Assembly: GCF_001974875.1 (NCBI RefSeq) | Contig: NZ_MTQD01000007.1 | Span: 124,001-188,000 of the forward strand | DNA: 64,000 nt | Direction: 5' to 3' | Source: Pseudoalteromonas sp. EB27 | GTDB taxonomy: Bacteria > Pseudomonadota > Gammaproteobacteria > Enterobacterales > Alteromonadaceae | Shown here: positions 47,512-56,655 of the stretch, piece after piece | How the letters are laid out: each line of letters starts with the position of its first letter | Numbering within the stretch: the first letter of the stretch is position 1 | Program-made: the position numbers and the translations under genes | The notes under the pieces: model-generated | What the model saw: only the letters and a program-made list of their open reading frames with translations | Database searches by the model: none | What the model was told of the DNA's origin: nothing

Positions 47512-48315
47512 ATGCATACTGATGTAAACACATTATTTAATAACCTTTGGGAAAATTACTTAAACGTAACTCCATCGGCAGACAAAATTCATGACCTTTT
47601 AGGGTCAACGCAAAAAGATGACATTATTAACGATCATATTGCACTGCGTACATTTAATATTGAAAAGGTCGGCCTTGAAAAACTCGCGGCTCACTTTTTA
47701 GCGATTGGTTACAAAGAATGTGGTGAATACCACTTTGAAGCTAAAAAACTCTACGCAAAGCACTACGAGCATAGCGATCCTAATCAGCCAAAAGTGTTTA
47801 TTTCTGAGCTATTAGTTGAAAAATGCTCGCCTGAGTTACAAGCCATCGTAACCGACATGGTTGACAAAATTGATGAAAGCGCAGTAACAGCTGATAACTT
47901 TTTGTATTCAGGCACGCATTGGCAAGTAAGCACCGATACTTATAAGCAGCTGCTAGCTGAAAGCGAATATGCAGCGTGGATGTCGGCGTGGGGCTACCGC
48001 GCCAATCACTTTACCGTAAATATTAATACGCTTGCTAAGTTTGATAACATTCATGATGTTAACCAAGCCCTAAAAGACGCTGGCTTTTCGCTTAATACGT
48101 CAGGCGGCGAAGTTAAAGGCTCACCAGAGGTGTTACTAGAGCAATCGTCAACACTTGCTGATGAATACTCTGTTACCTTTAGTGACGGTGATATGAGCAT
48201 CCCTAGCTGTTTTTATGAGTTTGCTATTCGTTACCCTAAAGCCGACGGTGAGCTTTATACTGGTTTTGTTGCAGCCTCAGCTGACAAAATATTTGAAAGC
48301 ACCAACGCTCGATAG
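47512..48315 (+). CDS. DUF1338 family protein (2-oxoadipate dioxygenase/decarboxylase-like)
   Basis: A 267-residue protein of the DUF1338 family. Near residue 42 DHIALRTFN carries a metal-ligand His; HFTVNINTLAKF near 165 holds another candidate, and FYEFAIRYP near 237 the Glu. The longer relative HglS converts 2-oxoadipate to D-2-hydroxyglutarate in lysine breakdown. This shorter version is often found after astD in marine gammaproteobacteria, so it may act on another oxoacid of arginine or lysine metabolism; that is inference. It lies 36 bp after astD and ends the operon with a clear terminator. Confidence 0.8.
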   Translation: MHTDVNTLFNNLWENYLNVTPSADKIHDLLGSTQKDDIINDHIALRTFNIEKVGLEKLAAHFLAIGYKECGEYHFEAKKLYAKHYEHSDPNQPKVFISELLVEKCSPELQAIVTDMVDKIDESAVTADNFLYSGTHWQVSTDTYKQLLAESEYAAWMSAWGYRANHFTVNINTLAKFDNIHDVNQALKDAGFSLNTSGGEVKGSPEVLLEQSSTLADEYSVTFSDGDMSIPSCFYEFAIRYPKADGELYTGFVAASADKIFESTNAR

Positions 48316-48338
48316 CAAAACCTAAAGTACTTTATTTT

Positions 48339-48362
48339 AAAAGCCCGTTATGGGCTTTTTTA
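48339..48362 (+). terminator. Intrinsic terminator of the ast operon
   Basis: AAAAGCCC and GGGCTTTT enclose a 5-base loop, followed by more T, 23 bp after the DUF1338 gene. Confidence 0.88.
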
Positions 48363-48385
48363 TGTCGCTAAGTTATGTTGATTAA

Positions 48386-49666
48386 TTATAAAAATAACGG
48401 TTTATAATCGTTTTCTAACTTTTCAAACGATAAGTCGCCAATAAAGCGGCCAAAGCTCAACCACGTTGCCAAACCACGTAAGTCTTTAAAGTGTGGTGGC
48501 ACAAATTGTGGGCTCTCTATCACACCTAAATCATGAAGCTGCGATATTAACCTAAAATCATCTATCGATATTTTACCCACCAGTAATAAAGGAAGCCTAT
48601 CGATTCGACCTAGCTGTATTGCTACGCGAATTAAGTTATATACCAGTACAAAGCCTTTAATGTAGGCAATGTCTTTTGTAAAAGGCAGACCTGTTGGCGT
48701 GCTCCCTCTAAATACACGCTGCGCGAGTGTGTAACTGTCATCTTTTGATAAACCTTGCGCTACGTAATCACGGTAAATATCTACAAACTCGGCACCATCA
48801 ATTACCTTTGTAACCGCTTGAATACGATTTACTAATTTAGATAAACGCCTTGGGGTCGATTTTAATGTAATAATTTCGGTAAGTACCGCTAAACCTTCTT
48901 GGGTAATAGTGGAGCTTGGCGTGCCTTTACTTAAACATGTTAAATACGGCTGTGCTAAACCATTTTGAGTGGTGCCCACGTGTATCCAGCCTTCGTGAAC
49001 TTCTAAAATATCCAGTTCCCGCTGAGAAAATTTAACATCTTGATTAAGCTTAATATTATTAGCACCGGCGGCTGCATCACTGACAATACCATCGCTAAGC
49101 ATTACCTCTACGTTTATACCTGCCATACTAGCGTTTACTTGCTCAGACAAAATACGAACAGCATCAACAGCATCAATATTTTTAGGGTCGTCAGGCAGTA
49201 TGTCGGCTATTAGTAAATTTTGCAGCGGTTTATCTAGCATATTAGCTAGCTCAGAGAGTGAGGGCTCACCGGCATGGAATAAGTCTTTAGGGTGACCAAA
49301 TAACTCCACCGATAAGTCATGAAATTCTGGCGTACCTCGATATTCAAGCATACTTAATACCGTTTTATACTCAGTGCACATTTTTCCCATATATTGAGCA
49401 ATCGGATTTAACTGCCCCAGTTGGTTAATAATGTTACGGTGCAAAGTAGAAAACGCTTGGCGTAACTCGCTAGGTACAAAACCAAGGTCGCGCTGTTGAT
49501 AGTATGCACGATCGATAAGTGGGTTTTTTTGACATTTCTGTCTAAAAAACTCTTCTTTAGTTTGTTTATCCCAATTAATAGCATCAAGTATCCTAATAGG
49601 CGTTTGCAATGCAATTAATTGATCCGATAACTCACGAGTTTTTAGTAGTAACGCCTTGTCTATCAT
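48386..49666 (-). CDS. QEGLA-motif protein (DUF1704, flavohemoglobin-expression-modulating type)
   Basis: A 426-residue protein of the DUF1704 family. The eponymous motif ITQEGLAVLTEI is present, and LEVHEGWIHVGT holds a His-Glu pair that, with the Glu of QEGLA, looks like a metallopeptidase active site (tyrosine carboxypeptidase-like relatives exist in eukaryotes). The bacterial protein has been tied to flavohemoglobin expression by name, but its activity is not known to me. It is monocistronic, convergent with the ast operon. Confidence 0.85.
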   Translation of the reverse strand: MIDKALLLKTRELSDQLIALQTPIRILDAINWDKQTKEEFFRQKCQKNPLIDRAYYQQRDLGFVPSELRQAFSTLHRNIINQLGQLNPIAQYMGKMCTEYKTVLSMLEYRGTPEFHDLSVELFGHPKDLFHAGEPSLSELANMLDKPLQNLLIADILPDDPKNIDAVDAVRILSEQVNASMAGINVEVMLSDGIVSDAAAGANNIKLNQDVKFSQRELDILEVHEGWIHVGTTQNGLAQPYLTCLSKGTPSSTITQEGLAVLTEIITLKSTPRRLSKLVNRIQAVTKVIDGAEFVDIYRDYVAQGLSKDDSYTLAQRVFRGSTPTGLPFTKDIAYIKGFVLVYNLIRVAIQLGRIDRLPLLLVGKISIDDFRLISQLHDLGVIESPQFVPPHFKDLRGLATWLSFGRFIGDLSFEKLENDYKPLFL

Positions 49667-49811
49667 GGTGTAAGCTCAACAATAAATGAGTTTTGAGCAT
49701 AATTTAAAAAAGCTAAATTACAAAGCAATATCACACTTTTTTAGCTATTGTTTTAAGATGATCGACCCTCATATCTGTATCGTATGAGTTATCAAATAAA
49801 AGGTATAAAAC

Positions 49812-50069
49812 ATGAAAAACGAACTCGACAATAAACAGATTTTAGCCGTGTATGAACGTATAATTCAAAAAGGTGAAATGACTGATGAAGGTAAGCATTA
49901 TCAAGGCGTTACTGCTTATTCAGACGTAGATGGTTACACAGTATACCTACAAGGTAGCGGCGTAGAGCTGCGCTTTGGTTTTCATAATACTTACCACCTT
50001 GACTATGAACATGAAAAGCATAAAGACGACTTTTTGAAAAAATTATATAACATTGCAAACGAGAGCTAA
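49812..50069 (+). CDS. DUF3081 family protein
   Basis: An 85-residue protein with the features of DUF3081 (ILAVYERIIQKGEM, VTAYSDVDGYTVYLQ, VELRFGFHNTYHLDYEHEK), found in marine gammaproteobacteria with no known role. A His- and Asp-rich region near residues 55-68 could bind metal. The stop codon TAA overlaps the ATG of the next gene by one base (TAATG), so the two are translationally coupled. Confidence 0.8.
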   Translation: MKNELDNKQILAVYERIIQKGEMTDEGKHYQGVTAYSDVDGYTVYLQGSGVELRFGFHNTYHLDYEHEKHKDDFLKKLYNIANES

Positions 50070-50374
50070 TGCACCCACGAAAACTCAGACACCGCCCTAC
50101 AAGCAAGCTCAATACTACTTTTATAAACCAAGTAGTAGAAGAGCTTAGATCTGATCCAAGCAAAATCTCTATTATTCAAGACAATTTAGAACAGTACCGT
50201 GCTCAAACTCATTTAAAGCGTGGTTTTTTACTGGCTATAGAGCGCTTTGATTGGGTTTTTGAAGCAAGCAAAGATATTGATTTCATTTGCCAGCAAATTT
50301 TAGCTGATGACTATATTGGCAATAGACTAAGACGTTACCCTCTCCTTTTTAAAGGTGTTATTAATAATACCTAA
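50069..50374 (+). CDS. Hypothetical protein (101 aa), coupled to DUF3081 gene
   Basis: A basic, helical 101-residue protein without signal or membrane segment. Notable pieces are VVEELRSDPSKISIIQDNLEQYR and FLLAIERFDWVFEASK. No family recognised. The one-base overlap with the DUF3081 stop (TAATG) strongly suggests that it is a real gene working with that protein. A small hairpin GCACTAA / TTAGTGC lies 70-90 bp after the stop. Confidence 0.65.
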   Translation: MHPRKLRHRPTSKLNTTFINQVVEELRSDPSKISIIQDNLEQYRAQTHLKRGFLLAIERFDWVFEASKDIDFICQQILADDYIGNRLRRYPLLFKGVINNT

Positions 50375-50768
50375 CCTTTCAAAACCAAGCGCTTTAAAAC
50401 GATAAAACCATAAAGTTTACTCTCTATATAAATTTATTAGAGCACTAAGCAATTGCAGGTTTAGTGCGCTTTTGCATTAAAATAATACTATTAGTGCTCT
50501 AACTATTACTGCACTAACGATTTTCACATATTTTATTCATTTATTGCTGTAAACAAATCATTACTATTATTTGATCTCAAAAAACCCCTTGCAACACCAT
50601 GTTTTATAAGAAATTAAATAAAATAAAATTTTATCTACTTTATCGCATTAGTTGCACTTTTATTAATGATTAATCTACATTTTGGCATCTAGATATTTAC
50701 CTCAACCTTGAATTGTTAGAGCTATTACCTTAAGCTTATCTTTATTGAACGTTCAATTAATAAAAATT
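50375..50768. promoter_or_regulatory. betI upstream region with four GCACTAA/TTAGTGC motifs
   Basis: The 394 bp before betI hold no gene. Four copies of one 7-bp word occur within 76 bp: GCACTAA at 50442-50448, TTAGTGC at 50461-50467 and 50491-50497, GCACTAA at 50511-50517. The first and third sit in a perfect 12-bp inverted repeat (50437-50448 and 50491-50502), and the first and second form a possible hairpin followed by GCTTTT, so part may be a terminator for the preceding gene. They may alternatively be binding sites for a regulator. Confidence 0.55.
50744..50757. promoter_or_regulatory. BetI-type operator palindrome
   Basis: ATTGAACGTTCAAT is a perfect 14-bp palindrome 11 bp before the betI start codon. 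TTGAAC...GTTCAA palindromes are the known targets of BetI repressors in choline operons, so this should be the autoregulatory operator, relieved by choline. Confidence 0.85.
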
Positions 50769-51359
50769 ATGCCTAAAGTTGGAATGGAACCTGTCAGGCG
50801 TCAGCAGTTAATTGACGCAACTATAGAATCTGTTGCGACGAATGGATTACAAGGAACGACTATAAACAGCATTAGTAAAAATGCAGGTTTATCGTCGGGT
50901 ATTATTAGTCATTATTTTGGTGGTAAGCAGGGGCTGATTGAAGCCACTGTTCGATACTTACTAACAAGCTTAAAACAAGACTTGATAGGCAAAGTAAATC
51001 ATCAAACAAATGCGACTGAACGTTTAATGTTTATTATCGAAGCCAACTTTGCGCTTGTACAACAGCGTAATGATACAACCCGAACGTGGTTAAGTTTTTG
51101 GGCGCAATCGATGCATGATGAAGAATTACACCGACTACAAAATGTAAACAGTAAACGCTTGCAAAGTAATTTAGCATTTTCTTTTAAACAATTAATGCCT
51201 ATTGAGCAAGCAAATCAAGCTGCAGAACTTAGCGCCGCAATGATCGATGGCCTATGGTTAAGAGCAGTACTGAGTAAATCAGACAATAATCAGTTTAAAC
51301 ACTGTGAAAAGTTAGCAAAAAGCTATGTACTTTCACTTATCAAGCAATATGGAGCCTAG
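50769..51359 (+). CDS. betI: TetR-family transcriptional repressor BetI
   Basis: A 196-residue TetR regulator. The start [20 protein letters not shown] is the usual BetI N-terminus, followed by the [23 protein letters not shown]. It represses the choline-to-betaine genes and is released by choline. The open frame extends to a TTG at 50745, but that codon lies inside the operator palindrome, so I took the ATG at 50769. The stop overlaps the Shine-Dalgarno region of betB. Confidence 0.95.
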   Translation: MPKVGMEPVRRQQLIDATIESVATNGLQGTTINSISKNAGLSSGIISHYFGGKQGLIEATVRYLLTSLKQDLIGKVNHQTNATERLMFIIEANFALVQQRNDTTRTWLSFWAQSMHDEELHRLQNVNSKRLQSNLAFSFKQLMPIEQANQAAELSAAMIDGLWLRAVLSKSDNNQFKHCEKLAKSYVLSLIKQYGA

Positions 51360-51360
51360 C

Positions 51361-52824
51361 GTGACTACACCTGTCTATCAAAATTTTATTAACGGCCATT
51401 TTCTTGCAAACCAGAACGGCAAAACATTTGATGTAACAAACCCAGCAACGGGCGAGGTTATTTACGCAGTAGAAATTGCCGACGAATTTATTCAAAATGC
51501 AGCCATTGAGAGTGCAAAGCAAGGTTTTGCTCAGTGGTCAGCAATGACACCCATTGAACGTAGCCGCATTTTATTAAAAGCAGTGGCTATTTTACGCGAG
51601 CGCAACGATGAACTAGCACTTGTAGAAGTACTCGACACCGGTAAACCAATGCAAGAAGCAAATTGTGTTGATATTGAAACTGGCGCTGATGTAATTGAAT
51701 ACTTTGCAGGTCTTGCGCCAGCACAAGTAGGCCAACAACAAATGGTTGGTGATGACTTTTACTACACACGCAAAGAACCATTAGGTATTTGTGCGGGTAT
51801 TGGCGCATGGAACTACCCACTACAAATTGCATGTTGGAAGTCGGGCCCTGCCCTTGCTGCTGGTAATGCATTTATATTCAAACCATCAGAAGAAACACCA
51901 CTGGGCGCTCTTAAACTTGCAGAAGTATTTGTTGAAGCTGGCGTACCTGCAGGTGTGTTTAATGTGGTTCAAGGCGCGGGCGATGTAGGCCAGTGGCTAA
52001 CGCAGCATAGCGAGATTGACAAAGTATCGTTCACGGGTGAAGTAGGCACAGGTAAAAAAGTAGTAGCAAGTGCTGCCGGTACTTTAAAAGATGTCACGAT
52101 GGAGCTTGGTGGTAAATCTCCACTATTAGTATTCGATGACGCCAACATTGAGCAAGCGGTTAGCGCCGCTATGCTAGGTAATTTTTATACGCAAGGCGAA
52201 ATTTGTACTAACTGTACACGTATTTACGTTCATAAAAATGTATATCAGCAATTTATTGATGAGCTTAAAGCGCGCACTGAGAAAAACATTATTGCTGGCG
52301 ACCCACAAGATTTAAATACAAACTTTGGCGCACTTATTTCTAAAAAGCATCAAGAACTAGTAATGAGCTACGTTAATAAAGGCATAGAAGAAGGTGCAAC
52401 GCTTTTAACTGGTGGTACAACGCTTTCACCAGAATCTGCACCTAATGGCTATTTTGTAGCACCGACTGTGTTTATTGATTGTAATGACGATATGACTATT
52501 GTTAAAGAAGAAATATTTGGCCCAGTAATGAGCGTGCTTGTTTTTGACGACGAAGACGATGTGATTGCACGCGCTAACGGTACACACCTAGGCTTAGCTG
52601 CTGGCGTATTTACGAGTGATATTAAACGTGCTCACCGCGTAATTCATAAGTTACAAGCCGGTATTTGTTGGATTAATGCATACGGTAACTCACCGGCTGA
52701 AATGCCAGTTGGCGGTTATAAGCAATCGGGTATTGGCCGTGAAAATGGTATACAAACGCTTGATCAATACACGCAAACTAAGTCTATTTATGTTGGTATG
52801 GCCGACATAGAAAGCCCATTTTAA
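51361..52824 (+). CDS. betB: Betaine aldehyde dehydrogenase
   Basis: A 487-residue aldehyde dehydrogenase that turns betaine aldehyde into glycine betaine. Motifs are [57 protein letters not shown] (general base Glu) and [11 protein letters not shown] with the catalytic Cys, as in BetB. The start is probably the GTG at 51361, since GGAG lies exactly 6 bases before it and BetB proteins start here; an ATG at 51349 would add four residues inside betI. It is linked to betI with only a base between stop and start. Confidence 0.96.
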   Translation: MTTPVYQNFINGHFLANQNGKTFDVTNPATGEVIYAVEIADEFIQNAAIESAKQGFAQWSAMTPIERSRILLKAVAILRERNDELALVEVLDTGKPMQEANCVDIETGADVIEYFAGLAPAQVGQQQMVGDDFYYTRKEPLGICAGIGAWNYPLQIACWKSGPALAAGNAFIFKPSEETPLGALKLAEVFVEAGVPAGVFNVVQGAGDVGQWLTQHSEIDKVSFTGEVGTGKKVVASAAGTLKDVTMELGGKSPLLVFDDANIEQAVSAAMLGNFYTQGEICTNCTRIYVHKNVYQQFIDELKARTEKNIIAGDPQDLNTNFGALISKKHQELVMSYVNKGIEEGATLLTGGTTLSPESAPNGYFVAPTVFIDCNDDMTIVKEEIFGPVMSVLVFDDEDDVIARANGTHLGLAAGVFTSDIKRAHRVIHKLQAGICWINAYGNSPAEMPVGGYKQSGIGRENGIQTLDQYTQTKSIYVGMADIESPF

Positions 52825-52835
52825 GGCGCCCTACT

Positions 52836-54503
52836 ATGAGTAATCATTACGACTATATTATTGTTGGCGCGGGTTCGGCGGGTTGTGTTTTAGCCAACCG
52901 TTTATCTGAAGATTCAAGTAACCGCGTGTTACTACTTGAAACTGGCGGTAGCGATAAAAGTATCTTTATAAAAATGCCAACCGCGTTATCTATTCCTATG
53001 AATAGTGACAAATACGCATGGCAGTTTCATACGCAGCCTGAGCCTCATTTAGATAACCGTGAAATGCATTGCCCACGAGGCAAAGTATTAGGCGGCTCGT
53101 CATCTATTAATGGCATGGTGTATGTACGTGGCCACGCAAAAGATTTTGACGAATGGCAGCAACACGGTGCAAACGGCTGGGATTACCAATCGTGTTTACC
53201 GTATTTTCAAAAGGCAGAAAGCTTTTACCTTGGTGAAAATACTTACCGTGGTGGCAAAGGCCCGCTTGGCGTTAATAACGGCAACGAAATGAAAAACCCG
53301 CTTTACCGCACCTTTATCAAAGCAGGTGTACAAGCCGGTTACGCTTCTACAGGTGATTATAACGCGTCGCAGCAAGAGGGTTTTGGCCCAATGCACATGA
53401 CCGTAAAAGACGGCGTGCGCAGCTCTGCTTCGCGTGAGTATTTAGACCCTGTTAAATCGCGTAGTAATTTAACGATTATTACAGGTGCACTAGCACAACG
53501 CGTGATTTTAGATGGCAAGAAAGCTACTGGCATCGAATACAAAGTTAATGGCGACGTTAAAACTGCATATGCTGCAAAAGACGTTGTATTAAGTGCAGGC
53601 CCAATCGGCTCTCCACATATTTTACAACTCTCTGGTATTGGTGACACACAAGCGCTTGAAAAAGCAGGCGTTGAAGTACAGCATCATCTACCTGGTGTTG
53701 GTCAAAACTTACAAGATCATCTTGAGTTTTACTTTCAATACAAGTGTAAGCAACCTATCACGCTTAACGGCAAGCTAGGCATTGTTTCAAAAGGTTTGAT
53801 TGGCGCGCGCTGGTTATTAACGCGTTCGGGTTTAGGTGCAACGAATCATTTTGAATCGTGTGCGTTTATTCGCTCAAAACCAGGTGTTGAATGGCCAGAT
53901 ATTCAGTATCACTTTTTACCAGCGGCTATGCGTTACGACGGTCGAAGCGCATTTGCAGGTCATGGTTTTCAAGTACATGTTGGTCATAACAAACCAAAAA
54001 GCCGTGGTAGTGTGACTATTGCTTCTGCAAATCCTGAGCAACCACCAACAATTTTATTTAATTACCTTGAGCATCAAGACGATATTGAAGGCTTTAGAGC
54101 ATGCGTTCGCTTAACACGCGACATAATCGAGCAAAGTGCCTTTGATGAATACCGCGATGAAGAAATTCAACCAGGTAAACATATTCAAACAGATGAAGAA
54201 ATAGATGCCTTTGTACGCCAAGCCGTAGAAAGTGCCTACCACCCTTCTTGCTCATGCAAAATGGGTGAAGATGATATGGCCGTTGTTAACTCAAATACGC
54301 AAGTACATGGTATTGAAGGATTACGTGTTGTTGACTCATCTATATTCCCAACGGTTCCTAACGGAAACTTGAATGCGCCTACTATTATGGTTGCCGAAAA
54401 AGCAGCTGACATAATTTTAGGTAAAGACCCATTACAGAAATCGGATGTGAATGTTGCCATAACAAAAAACTGGCAAGAAACACAACGTAGTACGGAGATC
54501 TAA
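52836..54503 (+). CDS. betA: Choline dehydrogenase (GMC oxidoreductase)
   Basis: A 555-residue FAD enzyme, likely membrane-associated, that oxidises choline to betaine aldehyde. The dinucleotide loop is [19 protein letters not shown], followed by [21 protein letters not shown] (GMC signature 1) and the second signature [20 protein letters not shown]. The active-site His region is [15 protein letters not shown], near residue 475. It follows betB by 11 bp. A 158-bp gap with two inverted repeats separates it from the transporter gene. Confidence 0.96.
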   Translation: MSNHYDYIIVGAGSAGCVLANRLSEDSSNRVLLLETGGSDKSIFIKMPTALSIPMNSDKYAWQFHTQPEPHLDNREMHCPRGKVLGGSSSINGMVYVRGHAKDFDEWQQHGANGWDYQSCLPYFQKAESFYLGENTYRGGKGPLGVNNGNEMKNPLYRTFIKAGVQAGYASTGDYNASQQEGFGPMHMTVKDGVRSSASREYLDPVKSRSNLTIITGALAQRVILDGKKATGIEYKVNGDVKTAYAAKDVVLSAGPIGSPHILQLSGIGDTQALEKAGVEVQHHLPGVGQNLQDHLEFYFQYKCKQPITLNGKLGIVSKGLIGARWLLTRSGLGATNHFESCAFIRSKPGVEWPDIQYHFLPAAMRYDGRSAFAGHGFQVHVGHNKPKSRGSVTIASANPEQPPTILFNYLEHQDDIEGFRACVRLTRDIIEQSAFDEYRDEEIQPGKHIQTDEEIDAFVRQAVESAYHPSCSCKMGEDDMAVVNSNTQVHGIEGLRVVDSSIFPTVPNGNLNAPTIMVAEKAADIILGKDPLQKSDVNVAITKNWQETQRSTEI

Positions 54504-54520
54504 CTTTAGCCACATGCTCA

Positions 54521-54566
54521 GGTTTAGTCTCGTCGGGCTAAACCAATGCGTGCCTTGCAGTGGCAC
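54521..54566 (+). other. Two stem-loops between betA and the transporter gene
   Basis: GGTTTAG / CTAAACC (54521-54544) and GTGCC / GGCAC (54550-54566) lie back to back without a following T tract. They may protect or partly attenuate the transcript so that transporter and enzyme levels differ. Confidence 0.5.
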
Positions 54567-54661
54567 ACGATGTAAATAGGTTACGTTGTGTTAATGCGAG
54601 AATAAAACAATAAAATACGGAGTGCTTATGAATTATTTTTATTCATTACTGGAGGGTAACA

Positions 54662-55879
54662 ATGACTATTTGGCTTAATGCAGGGATCATTTTTACCTTA
54701 CTTGCCATTATCACTATTTTAATTAAATGGGGTAATGTTCGCGTAGTAGGTGTAACACCAGTTCGAACCTTTACGTTTATAGCAATACTATTTACTTCTG
54801 GCCTTGATGTTGGCCTTATCATGTTTCCTTTAACTGAGTTTGCAGGTTATGCAGACATAAAAGCAAGCCCAGAATACGCGTTTGCAAATCCACTGGCTAT
54901 TGAGTTTGGCTACTGGGGATTTTTGATCTGGGGGTTTTACTTTCTTACGTGCTTTTATTTCTGTGTAATAGAACCTAAAGTGAAATTTTTCGAAATTCCT
55001 TGGGTTAAATTTATCAATAACGTTGTAATTATTGGTACATGTGCATTTACCGCTTATTTATTGCTTACAAACCTACCATGGTATTTACCCGAATTAGGTG
55101 ATGGAACAAGTATAGTTTCTGAGTTTTATTTAATTGTGTTTGCAGCTATCTGTTTTGCTGTGTACTCAAGTACTGATATTAAATATGTACGTATTTTAAG
55201 TATTTCTACTACGTGGTTATTTTTAGTATTAATCGCCTTTATGTGGGCTGGCGCATTTGTGATCGGTGATAGTCAAATGTCAGCATTTACAGATAACTTA
55301 GGCTCTATTGGTACTTACTTTGCTAATATTAATGAATTTGTTTTACCACTTAATGATTACCATGAATTTTACTTATTTTGGTGGTTCGCATGGAGCATAA
55401 TGATTGGTCAATTTACATCACGCTTTGTTGGTGGACTTAAAACATACCAAGTATTGGCTGCAATGTTGATTTTCCCTTCTATTCCTATCGCAATTTGGTT
55501 TAGTGTACTTTATCACTACCACGAAGCGGGCATTCCAACTCAAGGTATTAAAAACTTTGCTATGGTATTTGTAGGTATTGTATTTGTAATTAACTCACTC
55601 GATTCGTTAGTGCGTTTATATACAGATAACCTAAACTTTACCGTAAAGCGTTTTGGAAAAATGAAATACATAGTCGGAAACATTGTTGCTTTATCACTAC
55701 TTACACTATTGTTTAAATTGGAATTTTTACAAATTCAGTGGGTAGGTGCATTAGTTATTGGCTTGTTCTTTATCTGTGCTGCTTTTATTGGTTACAGTAA
55801 ATTTAAAACAGTAACGAATATAGATAGCTCACCAAAAGCAAACGAAATTGATTACACAAAAATTGACACAGTACACTAG
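54662..55879 (+). CDS. Short, divergent BCCT-like transporter (candidate choline importer)
   Basis: A 405-residue membrane protein with about ten hydrophobic segments. It is far shorter than usual BCCT transporters (about 500-680) but keeps their substrate box: YWGFLIWGFY (Trp85, Trp90, Tyr93, matching the HWG..W..Y of BetP TM4) and FWWFAWSIMIGQF (Trp240, Trp241, Trp244, matching the WW..W of TM8). SGLDVGLIMFPLTE resembles the unwound TM3 glycine stretch. The N-terminus lacks the first helices and the C-terminal tail is short. It follows betIBA, so choline is the likely substrate. The ATG follows GGAGGGTAAC. Confidence 0.75.
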   Translation: MTIWLNAGIIFTLLAIITILIKWGNVRVVGVTPVRTFTFIAILFTSGLDVGLIMFPLTEFAGYADIKASPEYAFANPLAIEFGYWGFLIWGFYFLTCFYFCVIEPKVKFFEIPWVKFINNVVIIGTCAFTAYLLLTNLPWYLPELGDGTSIVSEFYLIVFAAICFAVYSSTDIKYVRILSISTTWLFLVLIAFMWAGAFVIGDSQMSAFTDNLGSIGTYFANINEFVLPLNDYHEFYLFWWFAWSIMIGQFTSRFVGGLKTYQVLAAMLIFPSIPIAIWFSVLYHYHEAGIPTQGIKNFAMVFVGIVFVINSLDSLVRLYTDNLNFTVKRFGKMKYIVGNIVALSLLTLLFKLEFLQIQWVGALVIGLFFICAAFIGYSKFKTVTNIDSSPKANEIDYTKIDTVH

Positions 55880-55888
55880 GGATAAATA

Positions 55889-56593
55889 ATGAATAACAAA
55901 CTAAAACAACTTGCAGTAGCACTACCATTTGCGCTTTTATCAACAACTGCAGCTGCTGATTGGTCAACAACAATCACTGCAGCGTCTGACTACACTTTTA
56001 ATGGTGTAACACAAACAGATAGCGACCCAGCCATTCAAGGTAGCTTGGACTATGCCTTTGACAGCGGTGTTTACGCAGGTGTGTGGGCTTCAAATGTAGA
56101 TTTTGGTGACGACACTGATTTTGAACTTGATGCCTATGTAGGTAAGTATGTGCAACTTGATGAGCAATTTAGCGTTGACTACGGTATTGCTTATTACACG
56201 TACCAAGGTAATAACAGCGATGGAAACTACGCTGAAGCTTACACAAAATTTGGTTACGTAAGTGAGTACGGACAAACTGAGCTTAACTTTTGGTACAGCT
56301 GGGATTACTTTGGAACAGGCGCCGGTCATGTAATTTCAATGGTTGCTCACACTTATGAACTAGCTCCAAACCACGCACTACGCGCAAGTTTTGATATTTC
56401 AAATTCACTTGATGGCGATAAGTTTCAGTGGGATGGCGCTAAGGGTGATAAATCATACCACCACTATCGCTTGGCATACCAAACAAGCTACGAAGGTTTT
56501 GGTATTGAAGTGGCTGCTGAAAACACAAGCTTAGATTACGATTATGCTGATGAGCGTATCGTACTTGCTGTTTCTCGCACATTTGATCTTTAA
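55889..56593 (+). CDS. TorF-family putative porin
   Basis: A 234-residue outer-membrane protein with a signal peptide (residues 1-23, ending TTAAA) and an all-beta mature part of alternating residues (SDYTFNGVTQTDSDPAIQGS, GYVSEYGQTELNFWYSWDYF), ending in Phe-containing RTFDL. This is the TorF (TIGR02001) pattern of a small beta-barrel. It lies 9 bp after the BCCT-like gene and closes the operon with a terminator. It could be the outer-membrane channel for choline or betaine; I know of no direct proof. Confidence 0.85.
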   Translation: MNNKLKQLAVALPFALLSTTAAADWSTTITAASDYTFNGVTQTDSDPAIQGSLDYAFDSGVYAGVWASNVDFGDDTDFELDAYVGKYVQLDEQFSVDYGIAYYTYQGNNSDGNYAEAYTKFGYVSEYGQTELNFWYSWDYFGTGAGHVISMVAHTYELAPNHALRASFDISNSLDGDKFQWDGAKGDKSYHHYRLAYQTSYEGFGIEVAAENTSLDYDYADERIVLAVSRTFDL

Positions 56594-56614
56594 TACAATT
56601 ATTACTGATTAAAC

Positions 56615-56650
56615 AAAAATGCCACTCTATTTAGAGTGGCATTTTTATTT
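56615..56650. terminator. Intrinsic terminator closing the bet operon
   Basis: AAAAATGCCACTCTA and TAGAGTGGCATTTTT are exact complements with two bases between, giving A and T tracts on both sides. It can end both the bet transcript and the convergent GGDEF-EAL transcript. Confidence 0.88.
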
Positions 56651-56655
56651 ATAAA

